From Cristatella mucedo (Eukaryota > Bryozoa > Phylactolaemata > Cristatellidae), in NCBI GenBank assembly GCA_009760855.2, contig WPIO01000102.1:188001-252000 (forward strand): a stretch of DNA of 64,000 bases, read 5' to 3'. A program made the translations under genes and the position numbers. This document shows positions 27,695 to 36,824 of this stretch, piece after piece. The stretch's first letter is position 1, and every line of letters begins with the position of its first letter. The notes beneath the pieces are model-generated. The model saw only the letters and a list, made by a program, of their open reading frames with translations, searched no databases and was not told where the DNA came from.

Positions 27695-29326
27695 CTAATC
27701 CCTAATTTCCGACCATAAATGCCTGATAAAGTCAATTTCCTTTTCTAAACTTAAGCCATAGCCTATCATTTTGGCCAATTCTACAAATCTTTCTTCACCT
27801 TCAAGTTTTTTAGCACTACAGATTGCCTGCTCTGTGTGATTTTGATTTTTATTTATTAAAATATGATCATTGGCACAAATAGCAATATAGTGACTGTGAG
27901 TGATTGCAATTATTTGCGTACCTTTTGACGTTTCGAGCATTTTCCTTCCCATCGCCAAAGCAACCCCCCCGCTAACTCCAGAATCGATTTCATCAAAAAT
28001 AATAGTTTGATCTGGTTTTGCCAAAATTAACTTAAAGGCCAGCATTAAACGAGAAAGCTCCCCACCTGAAAAAGCCTTTGCAACAGAAGAAAGATTGCCG
28101 GATTGGTTGACGTCTGCCAAAAAAGTCACCACATCATAGCCATTTTTTGATATTTTTTTACAATCATTTTCAACCGAAACAACAAAAAGCAAATGTTCCA
28201 TTTTCAATTCCTTACATATTTCAACAACCTTAGCCTGCAAAGTCAAAGCCCCGTTTTTTCTTTTATTGCTAACAATTTCAGCCAATTCGTGATATTTGGC
28301 TGAAATTTTTTCAATTTCTTTTTGCGTTTCTGAAACTCTAGATGATAGAGCTTCATAATGCAATATCTGATTGTTTTTTACTGAAGAAAGATGAGATAAA
28401 TTATCTGGATCGGTATTGTATTTTTTAGCCAAAGTTTTCATTAAATGAATTCTGGCCTCAATATCCTCTAATTTACTATATTCCCCCTCAATTGATTGTT
28501 CAATTTCACCACAACTTTGCAAGATTGATTCAATCAGCACATTCGCCTTGGAGGCCATTTCGGATATTGATTCCAGCTCGCTTTTTATAGAACTCGAAGA
28601 AAGTGAATCTAAAGTTCTAAATAAAGAAACTTCAGCCTGCCTTAAAATTGCAGTCATTTTAGACTTTGAAATAGTAGTGCCAATTTCACTGCATGTGGCA
28701 TTTATCTTGCCGTAAGTATTAAAATCCGATTTTTTAGCAAGCAAATCACTATATTCGTTTGGCAAAATATTTGCCTCATCCAACTCCGATATTTCTTTTT
28801 TTAGTATATCAATTATTTCTGCGGAGGTCTCTAATTCTAATATTTGTGCTTTCTGCAACTTGGTTAAATTTTTATATATTGCATATATATTGATGATTTT
28901 CTTACATTCGGAATCCAAACAAAGATATCTATCTAACATAGGGAGATGGTTACCAACTTCGGTCAGAGATTGCTGCGCAAATTGATCGTCTAGATCTATT
29001 TTTTCTTCCAATAATTCGCTCAATTTATCAGGGGAAGTCAATTTTCCAGAGATGTAACAAGATATCTTGCCGCCAACAACCCTTTCCTTTTTAAATGTCA
29101 CAATCTCACCGTCGAGTAAAATATCAAGCTCAACCAAAGAAGCAAGACTATCATTTCTGATTGCGCTTGCTGGCATCTTACTTTTACCGGTGAGAAATTT
29201 AATACAATCTAAAATTAATGATTTTCCAGATCCGGTGTCGCCGGTTATTGCATTAAAACCAGAACCAAAAACAAGCGACATGTCATCAATTAAAAGTATG
29301 TTTTGTATTCTGACGCGACTAATCAT
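27695..29326 (-). CDS. recN: DNA repair ATPase RecN
   Basis: A 543-residue SMC-like protein. Walker A is ITGDTGSGKSLILD near the N-terminus, the middle is rich in heptad-like coiled coil (about residues 140 to 340), the ABC signature is KAFSGGELSRLMLAFKLIL, Walker B is QTIIFDEIDSGVSGGVA and the H-loop lies in IIAITHSHYIA. RecN acts in double-strand break repair with RecA. It starts nine bases after the M23 peptidase stop, so the two genes form an operon. Slightly shorter than the E. coli protein, with the coiled coil region reduced. Confidence 0.93.
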   Translation of the reverse strand: MISRVRIQNILLIDDMSLVFGSGFNAITGDTGSGKSLILDCIKFLTGKSKMPASAIRNDSLASLVELDILLDGEIVTFKKERVVGGKISCYISGKLTSPDKLSELLEEKIDLDDQFAQQSLTEVGNHLPMLDRYLCLDSECKKIINIYAIYKNLTKLQKAQILELETSAEIIDILKKEISELDEANILPNEYSDLLAKKSDFNTYGKINATCSEIGTTISKSKMTAILRQAEVSLFRTLDSLSSSSIKSELESISEMASKANVLIESILQSCGEIEQSIEGEYSKLEDIEARIHLMKTLAKKYNTDPDNLSHLSSVKNNQILHYEALSSRVSETQKEIEKISAKYHELAEIVSNKRKNGALTLQAKVVEICKELKMEHLLFVVSVENDCKKISKNGYDVVTFLADVNQSGNLSSVAKAFSGGELSRLMLAFKLILAKPDQTIIFDEIDSGVSGGVALAMGRKMLETSKGTQIIAITHSHYIAICANDHILINKNQNHTEQAICSAKKLEGEERFVELAKMIGYGLSLEKEIDFIRHLWSEIRD

Positions 29327-29335
29327 GAAAAATTG

Positions 29336-30781
29336 TTACTTTGTTGATATTTTCTTCATTCTTGCAACCAAAGCATTAAATGCGGCTTTATTTTTACCTG
29401 CAACAACTGAATAAGAGCCAGCAAAAGTACAGTTTGTAGGATTTATTCTAATACCTCTTTTTACAACCTCATAGTGTAAATGCGGACCACTGGCAAGTCC
29501 TGTAGCGCCAACGTAACCTACAATTTGCCTCTGACTTACTCTAGCTCCAACTCTAATGCCGTTTCCAAAACCCTTCATGTGGGCGTAGTGAGTTGTGAAG
29601 TCTTCATTATGCTTAATGGCTATAAAATTTCCATACCCAGATTTCTTGCCAACAAAAGTCACAACTCCATCTCCAGCCGCATAGATAGGAGTTCCCCAAG
29701 GAGCTGCAAAATCAACCCCCTGATGCAATCTTGTATAGCCAAGAATTGGATGCCTTCTAGAGCCAAATCCAGAAGAAAGTCTGGCACCATCTATTGGAGT
29801 TTTTAACAAAGTTTTCTTATTTATTTTTCCAAACTCATCCACAAAACTATTATTGAAATTATATAAAATATGATGCTTACCAGACAAAAATAAATCACTA
29901 AATAGTAATTTTCCATATCTAATCATTTCGCCGCTTTCATCAACAACCTTCTCAAAAACAAAGGAAAAGCGATCACCGCGATGCACATCTCTCTGAAAGT
30001 CTATATCAAAACTATATTGTTCCAATATTTGAGATAGAAGATTACTAGACATTCCTGCTTTCATGGCGTCATAATACAAACTATTATTAATGGCACCACC
30101 AATGCCCATCTCTATAGTTTTCGTTGAAACATCAAGCAATTTAACAATAAGGTCATTTTTTTCATTTTCGGCGGCTCTAGAAAGAACAATCCTACTATCC
30201 TGTGCTGGACTGATCATCGATATACTTGAAATAAAGCAATTTTCATTTTTATAGTGCAAAACTGGCAATATATTTGCCGAAATTCCAGTGTTTTGATTGT
30301 ATTTGGTAGGAATATATTCCACATTGCACCAATAGGAAATAGATACTTTTTGCCCAACATATAGGGGATTTTTTCTTGCATTTTTTGCAATCAAAGCTAC
30401 AGATTTATCAATATCAGAATTATTAATTTTTAATTTATGTAAAATGCTAAATAATGTGTCGTGAGGGGTTACAAAAAGATCTGTATTGTTTTTAAATTTA
30501 CCATTCACTCTATCGGTCGACTCTGAGCTAAATTCTTCAGCAATTTCATAAACAAAATTTGAAGAGAGAAAGTCGGAAACCTCAAGAACAGCGTAATTAA
30601 ATCTCCACAAGACAAAACGCTGCATGACTACGATGCAAAAAAAAGCGACAGCAAAACCCAGCAAAACCTGCACAAACAAAAAAAATCTTTTTGTGAAGAC
30701 ATTAATATAAGCTACATATAGCAAAAAAAGCAAAGAGGCAAAAAACTCGACAAGCAGAGACCTCATGGCAAGAAGAAGCAA
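29336..30781 (-). CDS. M23 family murein endopeptidase
   Basis: A 481-residue envelope protein. It has two hydrophobic N-terminal segments in the first 50 residues, a LysM/OapA-like region (DTLFSILHKLKINNSD...NPLYVGQKVSI) around residue 105, and a C-terminal LytM domain with RRHPILGYTRLHQGVDFAAPWG (zinc His and Asp), HYAHMKGFG and SGPHLHYEV. All zinc and catalytic His/Asp positions are present, so it should be an active endopeptidase cutting peptidoglycan cross-links. It precedes recN by nine bases, an arrangement probably due to operon drift rather than shared function. Confidence 0.88.
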   Translation of the reverse strand: MLLLAMRSLLVEFFASLLFLLYVAYINVFTKRFFLFVQVLLGFAVAFFCIVVMQRFVLWRFNYAVLEVSDFLSSNFVYEIAEEFSSESTDRVNGKFKNNTDLFVTPHDTLFSILHKLKINNSDIDKSVALIAKNARKNPLYVGQKVSISYWCNVEYIPTKYNQNTGISANILPVLHYKNENCFISSISMISPAQDSRIVLSRAAENEKNDLIVKLLDVSTKTIEMGIGGAINNSLYYDAMKAGMSSNLLSQILEQYSFDIDFQRDVHRGDRFSFVFEKVVDESGEMIRYGKLLFSDLFLSGKHHILYNFNNSFVDEFGKINKKTLLKTPIDGARLSSGFGSRRHPILGYTRLHQGVDFAAPWGTPIYAAGDGVVTFVGKKSGYGNFIAIKHNEDFTTHYAHMKGFGNGIRVGARVSQRQIVGYVGATGLASGPHLHYEVVKRGIRINPTNCTFAGSYSVVAGKNKAAFNALVARMKKISTK

Positions 30782-30822
30782 TATTAACTACCGAGGCCTA
30801 AGCCAAAAGAAAATAAAAAAAT

Positions 30823-31188
30823 TTAATCAACCATTTCTATCAATGAAATTGGGGCAGCATCGCCCTGTCTATTACCTAATTTAATAATTCTAAGATAACC
30901 ACCATTTCTTACGGAAAACTTGGGAGCGATTTCCTCAACCACTAATTTCGCTAAATCTTTACTGTGAGTTTTGGCTACCAACAATCTAAAATTATGTATT
31001 GAGTTAGATGCAGATTTTGCCAAAGTAATCAATTTTTCAGCATAAGGGCGCAAAGCCTTAGCTTTTGTGTTTGTGGTAACCATTTTTTTATGTAAAACCA
31101 GAGAGCGAAAAAGATTTAAAAGTAAAGCTGCCCTATGACTATGACTAACACCAAATTTAGCCAAAGAACGTCTATGTTTCATAAACAA
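30823..31188 (-). CDS. rplQ: 50S ribosomal protein L17
   Basis: A 121-residue protein starting MKHRRSLAKFGVSHSHRAAL two codons after the ORF ATG (conserved L17 start MRHRxxxxKLGRxxxHRxAL), with TTNTKAKALRPYAEKLITLAK and a C-terminal IKLGNRQGDAAPISLIEMV. L17 lines the exit-tunnel side of the large subunit. It is the last gene of the ribosomal cluster, 20 bases after rpoA, in the usual order. Confidence 0.93.
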   Translation of the reverse strand: MFMKHRRSLAKFGVSHSHRAALLLNLFRSLVLHKKMVTTNTKAKALRPYAEKLITLAKSASNSIHNFRLLVAKTHSKDLAKLVVEEIAPKFSVRNGGYLRIIKLGNRQGDAAPISLIEMVD

Positions 31189-31208
31189 AAAAAATAAAAA
31201 ATACCAAA

Positions 31209-32237
31209 TTACTCACTCTCAAAATGTTTTTTTGCAAGCTCCAACAGCTCCTCCATATTTTCTGGCGGCCAAACACCTATATCCATACCAAAAGAAAGAC
31301 CCATGCCAGACAATATAAGCCTTAATTCATCAAGTGATTTACGGCCAAAATTAGGCATTTTAAGCATCTCCGACTCAGTCCTTTGTGCCAAATCTCCCAT
31401 ATATCGAATGTTGGCGTTGGCAAGACAATTGGCAGATCTAACCGAAAGCTCCAAGTCGTCTGCCATTCTTAAGAGATTTAAATTGTAACCAGAAGATATT
31501 TCACTCTTAATCGCAACGCCAGACATAGAGAAATCCTCATCATTAAAACCAACCACAGAAGATAAAAAGTCTCGCATTATTGCGGCAGACATAGAAAGGG
31601 CATCATCAGCAGCAATGGAACCATTAGTTGTAATTTCAAGAACGACCTTATCGTAGTCAGTAAACTGATCAACTCTTGAATTATCAACATTAAAAGCAAC
31701 ATTCAAAATAGGACTAAAGTAACAATCTAGAGCAATCTCACCATCGTCATTGGAAAAAGAGTTATTATCTACTAAAAAATAACCAACACCCGCAACAAGG
31801 TTAAGCTGAATACAAACCTGATAATCAGACTCAATCTCAAACAAAACAACATCTCCATTAACAACCTCAACCCCAGAAGGCATCTGAATCATATCGGCAG
31901 TAACAACCAAGGGACCACGAACATTAAGCACCAAACAAGCAGACTCAACTTCGCTTTTAAAGTGAATTTTTCTGATATTTAAACATATCTGAACAACATC
32001 TTGTCTGACAAAAGGAATTGTCGCAAACTCATGAGAGACACCATCTATCTTTATTGATCTAACGGCATGCCCTCTCACGGAAGACATAAGAACCCTACGA
32101 AGAGAATTAGCCAAAGTTATTCCAAAGCCACGTTGTATTGGAGATATAACGAACTTACCATAACTTCGATCTGAAGACAAAAAAGAAGACTCTAGAGTAG
32201 GCCTCACTAGAGAATTATAAGTGGAATAAATTTTCAT
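31209..32237 (-). CDS. rpoA: RNA polymerase alpha subunit
   Basis: A 342-residue subunit. The N-terminal dimerisation domain has ERG-like ISPIQRGFGITLANSLRRVLMSS and later DYDKVVLEITTNGSIAADDALS; the C-terminal domain has LELSVRSANCLANANIRYMGDL and LKMPNFGRKSLDELRLIL, the UP-element and activator-binding helix-hairpin-helix. Length is close to the alphaproteobacterial norm. It sits between rpsK and rplQ as in most bacteria. Insertions around residues 125 to 165 are more divergent than usual. Confidence 0.96.
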   Translation of the reverse strand: MKIYSTYNSLVRPTLESSFLSSDRSYGKFVISPIQRGFGITLANSLRRVLMSSVRGHAVRSIKIDGVSHEFATIPFVRQDVVQICLNIRKIHFKSEVESACLVLNVRGPLVVTADMIQMPSGVEVVNGDVVLFEIESDYQVCIQLNLVAGVGYFLVDNNSFSNDDGEIALDCYFSPILNVAFNVDNSRVDQFTDYDKVVLEITTNGSIAADDALSMSAAIMRDFLSSVVGFNDEDFSMSGVAIKSEISSGYNLNLLRMADDLELSVRSANCLANANIRYMGDLAQRTESEMLKMPNFGRKSLDELRLILSGMGLSFGMDIGVWPPENMEELLELAKKHFESE

Positions 32238-32257
32238 ACCATAACAACAAAATAAAA

Positions 32258-32650
32258 CTAAACCCTACGTCTTTTTGGCTTCCTACAGCCATTGTGCGGC
32301 AAAGGAGTTATATCTTTAATAATGGTAATTATCATTCCAGAAGAAAATATAGCTCTTACAGCAGACTCCTTACCAGCTCCTGGGCCGCGCATTACAACCA
32401 TAACCGTCTTTATAGAGTAAGAATCTTTTATTATTTTTATCAAATTTTCCATCGTCACCTGTGCGGCAAATGGGGTGCTTTTCTTGGCACCCTTAAATCC
32501 AGACTTACCGGCTGAAGATGAGGCAAGTAGATCTCCAGATTGATCGGTAACGGAAATGATAATATTGTTAAATGTGGTCGTAATGTGAACTATACCACTG
32601 CTTATTTTACCGAAACGACTAATCTTACTTTTACTCTGATATGCAGCCAT
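32258..32650 (-). CDS. rpsK: 30S ribosomal protein S11
   Basis: A 130-residue protein with GIVHITTTFNNIIISVTDQSGD, SSAGKSGFKGAKKSTPFAAQ and the conserved end DITPLPHNGCRKPKRRRV. S11 forms part of the platform that contacts the mRNA Shine-Dalgarno helix. It is 21 bases downstream of rpsM and 20 upstream of rpoA. Well conserved compared with its neighbours. Confidence 0.96.
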   Translation of the reverse strand: MAAYQSKSKISRFGKISSGIVHITTTFNNIIISVTDQSGDLLASSSAGKSGFKGAKKSTPFAAQVTMENLIKIIKDSYSIKTVMVVMRGPGAGKESAVRAIFSSGMIITIIKDITPLPHNGCRKPKRRRV

Positions 32651-32671
32651 AATAAATATAAAATGAATAAA

Positions 32672-33103
32672 TTACTTAGTTATCTTCTTTTTGCCAGCAA
32701 TGGGGCTTTTTCTTCTTCCCTTTCTGGTTCTGGCATTTGTCTTAGTTCTCTGGCCACGAACTGGAAGTCCCTTTCTGTGTCTAAGTCCCCTATAACAACC
32801 TATTGCGACAAGCTTTTTAATATTAGCACTAATTGCACCACGCAAATTTCCTTCTAAGACAAAATTATCATCAAGATATTTTCTAATTTCCGACAGCTGC
32901 TTTTCTGAAAGTTGATACATTCTTGCATTAACATCGACTCCAACTTTAAGACAAACATCGAAGACGTTACGCTTTCCAATGCCGTATATTAAAGGCAAGC
33001 CAACTAAAACTTTTTTTCTTGCTGGTATCGCTATACCACAAAGACGAACTACGCCAGAAACCTTAGAACCAAGATTTGGCTGAATATCGTAAACCGCATT
33101 CAT
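32672..33103 (-). CDS. rpsM: 30S ribosomal protein S13 with an N-terminal extension
   Basis: A 143-residue S13. The conserved body begins at VVRLCGIAIPARKKVLVGLPLIYGIGKRNV and ends GLPVRGQRTKTNARTRKGRRKSP and a lysine tail. The family normally starts one or two residues before RIAGVNIP, but no ATG, GTG or TTG codes for that point here (codons are GTA and GTT). The nearest start is the ATG at 33103, which adds about 17 residues. S13 contacts the P-site tRNA and the 5S region of the large subunit. secY and adk, which often precede it, are absent. Confidence 0.92.
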   Translation of the reverse strand: MNAVYDIQPNLGSKVSGVVRLCGIAIPARKKVLVGLPLIYGIGKRNVFDVCLKVGVDVNARMYQLSEKQLSEIRKYLDDNFVLEGNLRGAISANIKKLVAIGCYRGLRHRKGLPVRGQRTKTNARTRKGRRKSPIAGKKKITK

Positions 33104-33136
33104 TAGAACAAAAAACAATTAAAAATCAAAACAAGA

Positions 33137-33610
33137 TCAAACAAGATTCAGTTTTTTTAGCTGAACTAAAGCACCGGAAGAGATATTACAGCAACTAACA
33201 GAGTAATCAGCTAGGTTAGCACACAAATTAACATCATCCTCGCACGAAGCTATAATTTTAACACCTGAATACCTCTTAGAAAGACCAAAAAAACACAACA
33301 AATCAAAATCACCAACGGCAACATTTCTACCAATAGATACAACCGCCCTAGCAACATCAACAACGTCAAACTCAACCTTTGAGTCAGAAGATCTATATCT
33401 TAAAGAAGAAAAACCACGCTTTGGCAATCTTCTGTGTATTGGTGTCTGACCACCCTCAAAAGACAAAACATTCTTATTTCCAGCTCTAGCCTTCTGACCC
33501 TTGTGCCCACGACCACTTGTCTTGCCAAGGCCTGAGGCGTGACCCCTGCCAGCCCTCTTGAAGCCTTTAAAAACAGATAAAAGATCTGACGTACTGTAAA
33601 CTAGCGACAT
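33137..33610 (-). CDS. rplO: 50S ribosomal protein L15
   Basis: A 157-residue protein recognised from [24 protein letters not shown] and [19 protein letters not shown], the glycine/arginine-rich rRNA-threading N-terminal part. The C-terminal half ([14 protein letters not shown]...) is strongly diverged and contains several cysteines. rpmD (L30) is missing from the 11 bases between it and rpsE, and secY does not follow it. Confidence 0.92.
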   Translation of the reverse strand: MSLVYSTSDLLSVFKGFKRAGRGHASGLGKTSGRGHKGQKARAGNKNVLSFEGGQTPIHRRLPKRGFSSLRYRSSDSKVEFDVVDVARAVVSIGRNVAVGDFDLLCFFGLSKRYSGVKIIASCEDDVNLCANLADYSVSCCNISSGALVQLKKLNLV

Positions 33611-33621
33611 ATATAACTTAA

Positions 33622-34119
33622 TTATGAAAATAATTTGATCTTATCTTTAGATTTTATGCACATCAGAGCCGCAATTGACGCCTTTGTAACATTGTGAACA
33701 TTGGTAGACCCTATAATTTTTGCTACAGCATCTCTAATTCCCATACATTCTAAAATTGCACGGACCGCCCCACCCGCAACTATTCCAGTACCAACTTTTG
33801 CGGGTCTGAAAAGGATTTTTGTTGCACCAAATGAAGAAAAAACCTCATGCAGTAAGCCAAAAGAAGCAGTTAGTGGAACAAAGTATAAATTATTCTTTGC
33901 AGCATTTATGGCTTTTCTTCTTGCCTCACCAACCTCAAGTGCCTTACCTAAACCAACTCCAAAATAACCACCCCTATTTCCAATGACAACCAAGGTGGAA
34001 AAGGAGAATATACGACCACCTTTAACTACTTTTGAAACCCTAGAAACTCTAAGAACACGCTCTTCAAACTCAACATTTTTTAAAGAATCCTTTCTGTGAA
34101 CAACTCTACTTGAAACCAT
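33622..34119 (-). CDS. rpsE: 30S ribosomal protein S5
   Basis: About 165 residues from the ATG at 34119 ([11 protein letters not shown]); the frame is open to an ATG at 34158, but that would overlap rplR more. The double-stranded RNA-binding domain has [32 protein letters not shown] and [24 protein letters not shown]; the C-terminal domain has [22 protein letters not shown]5 shapes the mRNA entry channel and affects fidelity. Its start overlaps the end of rplR's neighbourhood by seven bases of spacing. Confidence 0.93.
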   Translation of the reverse strand: MVSSRVVHRKDSLKNVEFEERVLRVSRVSKVVKGGRIFSFSTLVVIGNRGGYFGVGLGKALEVGEARRKAINAAKNNLYFVPLTASFGLLHEVFSSFGATKILFRPAKVGTGIVAGGAVRAILECMGIRDAVAKIIGSTNVHNVTKASIAALMCIKSKDKIKLFS

Positions 34120-34126
34120 ACAATAA

Positions 34127-34498
34127 CTAAGAATTAATTTTAGCGCTAAAAGCCTCAACTAAAGCCTTAACCCTACCAACAAAAGCGTATCCAGCAACAT
34201 TAATGGCGGGATTGATATTTTTACTGCTACACAATTCTGCAAGAGCTATACCAACATTAGCAGATTCAGCAATTCTGCCAACCGAATATGAAGAAGAAAC
34301 TTCAACAGCAGATAGAGCCTTCGATGAAGACAGGCTAGAAGACGAAGCCACAACCATACCATCGAGCAAAGAAATAACCTGAGCGTATATGTATTTATTG
34401 CTACGATATAAAAGAAGTTCGTGAGTAGCTCCAGAGCCATATCTGGCTCTTTTTGCCAATATCTTCTTTGATCTCTTAATTTTTAAAAAACGATTCAT
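34127..34498 (-). CDS. rplR: 50S ribosomal protein L18
   Basis: A 123-residue 5S rRNA-binding protein. The basic start RSKKILAKRARYGSGA, LLLYRSNKYIYAQVISLLDGMVVASSSS (usual RLxVxRSxxHIYAQVIDDxxGxTLAsASt) and the C-terminal GYAFVGRVKALVEAFS (usual YHGRVKALADAARE) identify it, although it is serine-rich and divergent in the middle. It sits between rplF and rpsE in the standard order. Confidence 0.88.
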   Translation of the reverse strand: MNRFLKIKRSKKILAKRARYGSGATHELLLYRSNKYIYAQVISLLDGMVVASSSSLSSSKALSAVEVSSSYSVGRIAESANVGIALAELCSSKNINPAINVAGYAFVGRVKALVEAFSAKINS

Positions 34499-34509
34499 AT
34501 ATAAAAACC

Positions 34510-35046
34510 TTATTTCTTTTTTGCCTTTTTAACCCTCAAAACGTCACCGTCTCTAATTATTCCCTTTTGAGAACAAGCATCCCAATTACGAATTCCAGTT
34601 AAAGAAGCAGAAAATCTTGAAACATCTGCAACAAAACCAGATAGCTCAATTCTACCTTGATCTTTAATTGCAACAATTATTTTTTCAGGTATTTGCATTG
34701 CAACTAAATGACTATATCCCGAACTAATGCATAGAAAATTTCCAGAAGCAATAAATGCCTTAAAACCAACTCCCTTAAGCAAAATAGATCTAACAACACC
34801 ACCAGAAACAACTTCAAGAAATAATCTTCGCAGATGAGCGGCACATGTAAACATTTCAGCCTTTTTGTTAGATTTTATAACCAGAGCTGAATCGGATTCC
34901 GAAGAATACAAAGAAACACATCCGGAAATAAGGTATTTTCTTAAAATATTACTCTTTTCTGAACGAGCAATCACAAAACCATCAGAAATATTGACATTAA
35001 TGTTTGAGGGAATTGAAACTAACAAACTGCCATTATAGGTGACCAT
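34510..35046 (-). CDS. rplF: 50S ribosomal protein L6
   Basis: A 178-residue protein recognised from its position and the second-domain pattern GVGFKAFIASGNFLCISSGYSHLVAMQIP, then RIELSGFVADVSRFSASLTGIRNWDACSQKGIIRDGDVLRVKKAKKK, which parallels the L6 ending GKQxVGQFAAxIRxxRxPEPYKGKGIRY. The usual EPYKGKG stretch is replaced by DACSQKGI, a notable divergence near the sarcin-ricin loop contact. The N-terminal domain is weakly conserved. Confidence 0.85.
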   Translation of the reverse strand: MVTYNGSLLVSIPSNINVNISDGFVIARSEKSNILRKYLISGCVSLYSSESDSALVIKSNKKAEMFTCAAHLRRLFLEVVSGGVVRSILLKGVGFKAFIASGNFLCISSGYSHLVAMQIPEKIIVAIKDQGRIELSGFVADVSRFSASLTGIRNWDACSQKGIIRDGDVLRVKKAKKK

Positions 35047-35059
35047 AATTATAATACAA

Positions 35060-35467
35060 CTAAAAAACAGAACAAATCAACTCACCACCAGAACGAGCAT
35101 CTATAGCCCTCTCGGCAGAAAGAATACCAGAAGAGGTTGAAATAACGAAAGTCATGGAACCATATCGCTTGCACATTGATTCAAGCTCCACAAGAGATGT
35201 ATATCTCCTAATACTTGGCTTGGAATAAAGCTTAAATCCCGAAACTATATTAACACCATTCATTCTAAAGGCCAATTCAATACGAAGTGACTTTTTACAA
35301 CCATCACCAATAACCTGAAATCCTTTTAGGTAACGCTCCGACACTAAAACTTTTAACACCTCTTTAGAAAAATTAGAATAAGGAACAACAACAAAAGAAG
35401 AGCTATTTACATTTCTAATATTAAAAATAGCAGACATAACATTTGCTATCTGATAATTGGAAGACAT
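35060..35467 (-). CDS. rpsH: 30S ribosomal protein S8
   Basis: 135 residues from the ATG at 35467 (MSSNYQIANVMSAIFNIRNV); the frame is open further upstream but would overlap rpsN. The conserved C-terminus GFKLYSKPSIRRYTSLVELE and FVISTSSGILSAERAIDARSGGELICSVF matches S8 (ISTSxGxMTxxxAxxxxxGGEIL). S8 binds the central 16S domain early in assembly and often represses this operon. Confidence 0.92.
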   Translation of the reverse strand: MSSNYQIANVMSAIFNIRNVNSSSFVVVPYSNFSKEVLKVLVSERYLKGFQVIGDGCKKSLRIELAFRMNGVNIVSGFKLYSKPSIRRYTSLVELESMCKRYGSMTFVISTSSGILSAERAIDARSGGELICSVF

Positions 35468-35477
35468 ACAAAAAAAA

Positions 35478-35831
35478 TTAAACTTTCTTAAGACCGGCAA
35501 TATAGCCAAAAGACGCATACTTAAAAACCGCACCACGAGAAATACCTATCCTAGTAATACCTCTAGACCTATAGGTTATAGGACATCTCCTTCTAAATTT
35601 AACCTTCGAATATCTAGCCGTAAGCCTGAGAGCTGACATAATACATGCAAGAGATGAAGTTAGGGAATCGCGAGAAGATCCAGAAATGCTTCCATTTAAA
35701 AAAGAATTCTGAATTGCAATAATCTCTGCTGACCACTTTTTTCTCTTGAAGTAGGAATTTAAATACAAATTCTTCCGAAAGTTTATAATTTTATCGAAAA
35801 AAAGCTGCTTTTTTAGTAACATACCAACCAT
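35478..35831 (-). CDS. rpsN: 30S ribosomal protein S14
   Basis: A 117-residue S14 of the zinc-free type. The C-terminal part RYSKVKFRRRCPITYRSRGITRIGISRGAVFKYASFGYIAGLKK in pieces parallels the alphaproteobacterial RxxNRCxxTGRPRGxYRxFxxSRxxxRxxAxxGxIPGxxKxSW, but the terminal serine-tryptophan is missing and replaced by KKV. The start could be ATG 35831 or 35822. Position between rplE and rpsH supports the call. Confidence 0.85.
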   Translation of the reverse strand: MVGMLLKKQLFFDKIINFRKNLYLNSYFKRKKWSAEIIAIQNSFLNGSISGSSRDSLTSSLACIMSALRLTARYSKVKFRRRCPITYRSRGITRIGISRGAVFKYASFGYIAGLKKV

Positions 35832-35838
35832 AATAAAA

Positions 35839-36426
35839 TCAAGAAATTTTTATTGGAAAAGAAAAACAACGCAAAAAATCAACAGCCATCTCCTTAGATG
35901 AAACATTCTTTATAACAATAGTTACATCAAGACCTCTTGGCTTATATATGGTATCATAATTAAGCTCATTAAAAATCAAATGATCACTAACTCCAAAAGA
36001 TAGATTAAACAATTTATCAAAAGAAGATGAAGATATACCTTTAAAATCTCTAACTCTATACAAATATAGATAAGAAAGCCTCTCCATAAAAGAATAGGCC
36101 AAATTTCTTCGCAGAGTGCAAATCGCACCTATTTTTTGACCCTCCCTAAGCTTAAAACCAGATATAGACTTTTTTGCAACAGAGTATGCTGGGTACTGAC
36201 CAGTAATGAAAGAAAGCTCTTTCATTGCGGCATCTAAGGCCTTTCTATCTGAAGACTCAGATGAAGAACATCGCATAGAAACAACTATCTTTTCAATCTT
36301 TGGCACCATATGCAAATTGCCAATCTTATATCTATCTACCATCTGGCCAACCACAAAGCTTTTATAAAGATTTGCAAAGTCACCAATGCCTACTGGAGGG
36401 ATAGAATTTTTTACAGAATTTACCAT
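35839..36426 (-). CDS. rplE: 50S ribosomal protein L5
   Basis: 195 residues from the ATG at 36426; the frame is open to 36591 inside rplN, which is ignored because of the overlap. Conserved blocks are NLHMVPKIEKIVVSMR, ITGQYPAYSVAKKSISGFKLREGQKIGAICTLR and LDVTIVIKNVSSKEMAVDFLRCFSFPI (usual GMDIxIVTTAxTDEEAxxLLxxxGFPF). L5 binds 5S rRNA and the P-site tRNA. rplX (L24), normally between rplN and rplE, is absent: only 13 bases separate the two genes. Confidence 0.93.
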   Translation of the reverse strand: MVNSVKNSIPPVGIGDFANLYKSFVVGQMVDRYKIGNLHMVPKIEKIVVSMRCSSSESSDRKALDAAMKELSFITGQYPAYSVAKKSISGFKLREGQKIGAICTLRRNLAYSFMERLSYLYLYRVRDFKGISSSSFDKLFNLSFGVSDHLIFNELNYDTIYKPRGLDVTIVIKNVSSKEMAVDFLRCFSFPIKIS

Positions 36427-36439
36427 AATTACAACAACA

Positions 36440-36808
36440 CTAAAAAACCTCAGGAGCAAGAGAGTAAACCCTGGAAGATACCAATCTGACCTCTCTACAA
36501 ACAGGACCAATGACTCTCGTGCCAATTGGCTCAAAAGAATCCTTAGAAACCAAAACGACAGCATTGTCAGAAGAAGAAACAGTAGTTCCATCCGAGCGTA
36601 AGATCGGCTGACGAAGCCTTACAACAACTGCTTTATGTATCTGACCAACGGAAATCTTACCATTTGGAACAACAGACCTAACGGAAACAACAACAACATC
36701 ACCAAGTCCAGCAAAAACAACACCAGTAGATCCACAAACATGAATACAACGAACAAACACGGCACCGGAATTATCTGCGACTTTCAAAACCGCCTGACTT
36801 CTAATCAC
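36440..36808 (-). CDS. rplN: 50S ribosomal protein L14 (GTG start)
   Basis: 122 residues if read from the GTG at 36808 (MIRSQAVLKVADNSGA), which matches the L14 family start MIQxxxxLxVADNSGA and the usual length of 122. The ATG at 36850 would add 14 unrelated residues and overlap rpsQ. FARLGDVVVVSVRS-like GLGDVVVVSVRSVVPNGK and FEPIGTRVIGPVCREVR are diagnostic. The start is 16 bases after the rpsQ stop. Confidence 0.95.
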   Translation of the reverse strand: MIRSQAVLKVADNSGAVFVRCIHVCGSTGVVFAGLGDVVVVSVRSVVPNGKISVGQIHKAVVVRLRQPILRSDGTTVSSSDNAVVLVSKDSFEPIGTRVIGPVCREVRLVSSRVYSLAPEVF

Positions 36809-36824
36809 TTTCAAAACAAATAAA

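Noticed and set aside
36427-36591. Longer rplE start at 36591 giving a 250-residue L5
   Set aside because: The extra 55 residues are antisense-like hydrophobic sequence inside rplN; the ATG at 36426 gives normal L5.
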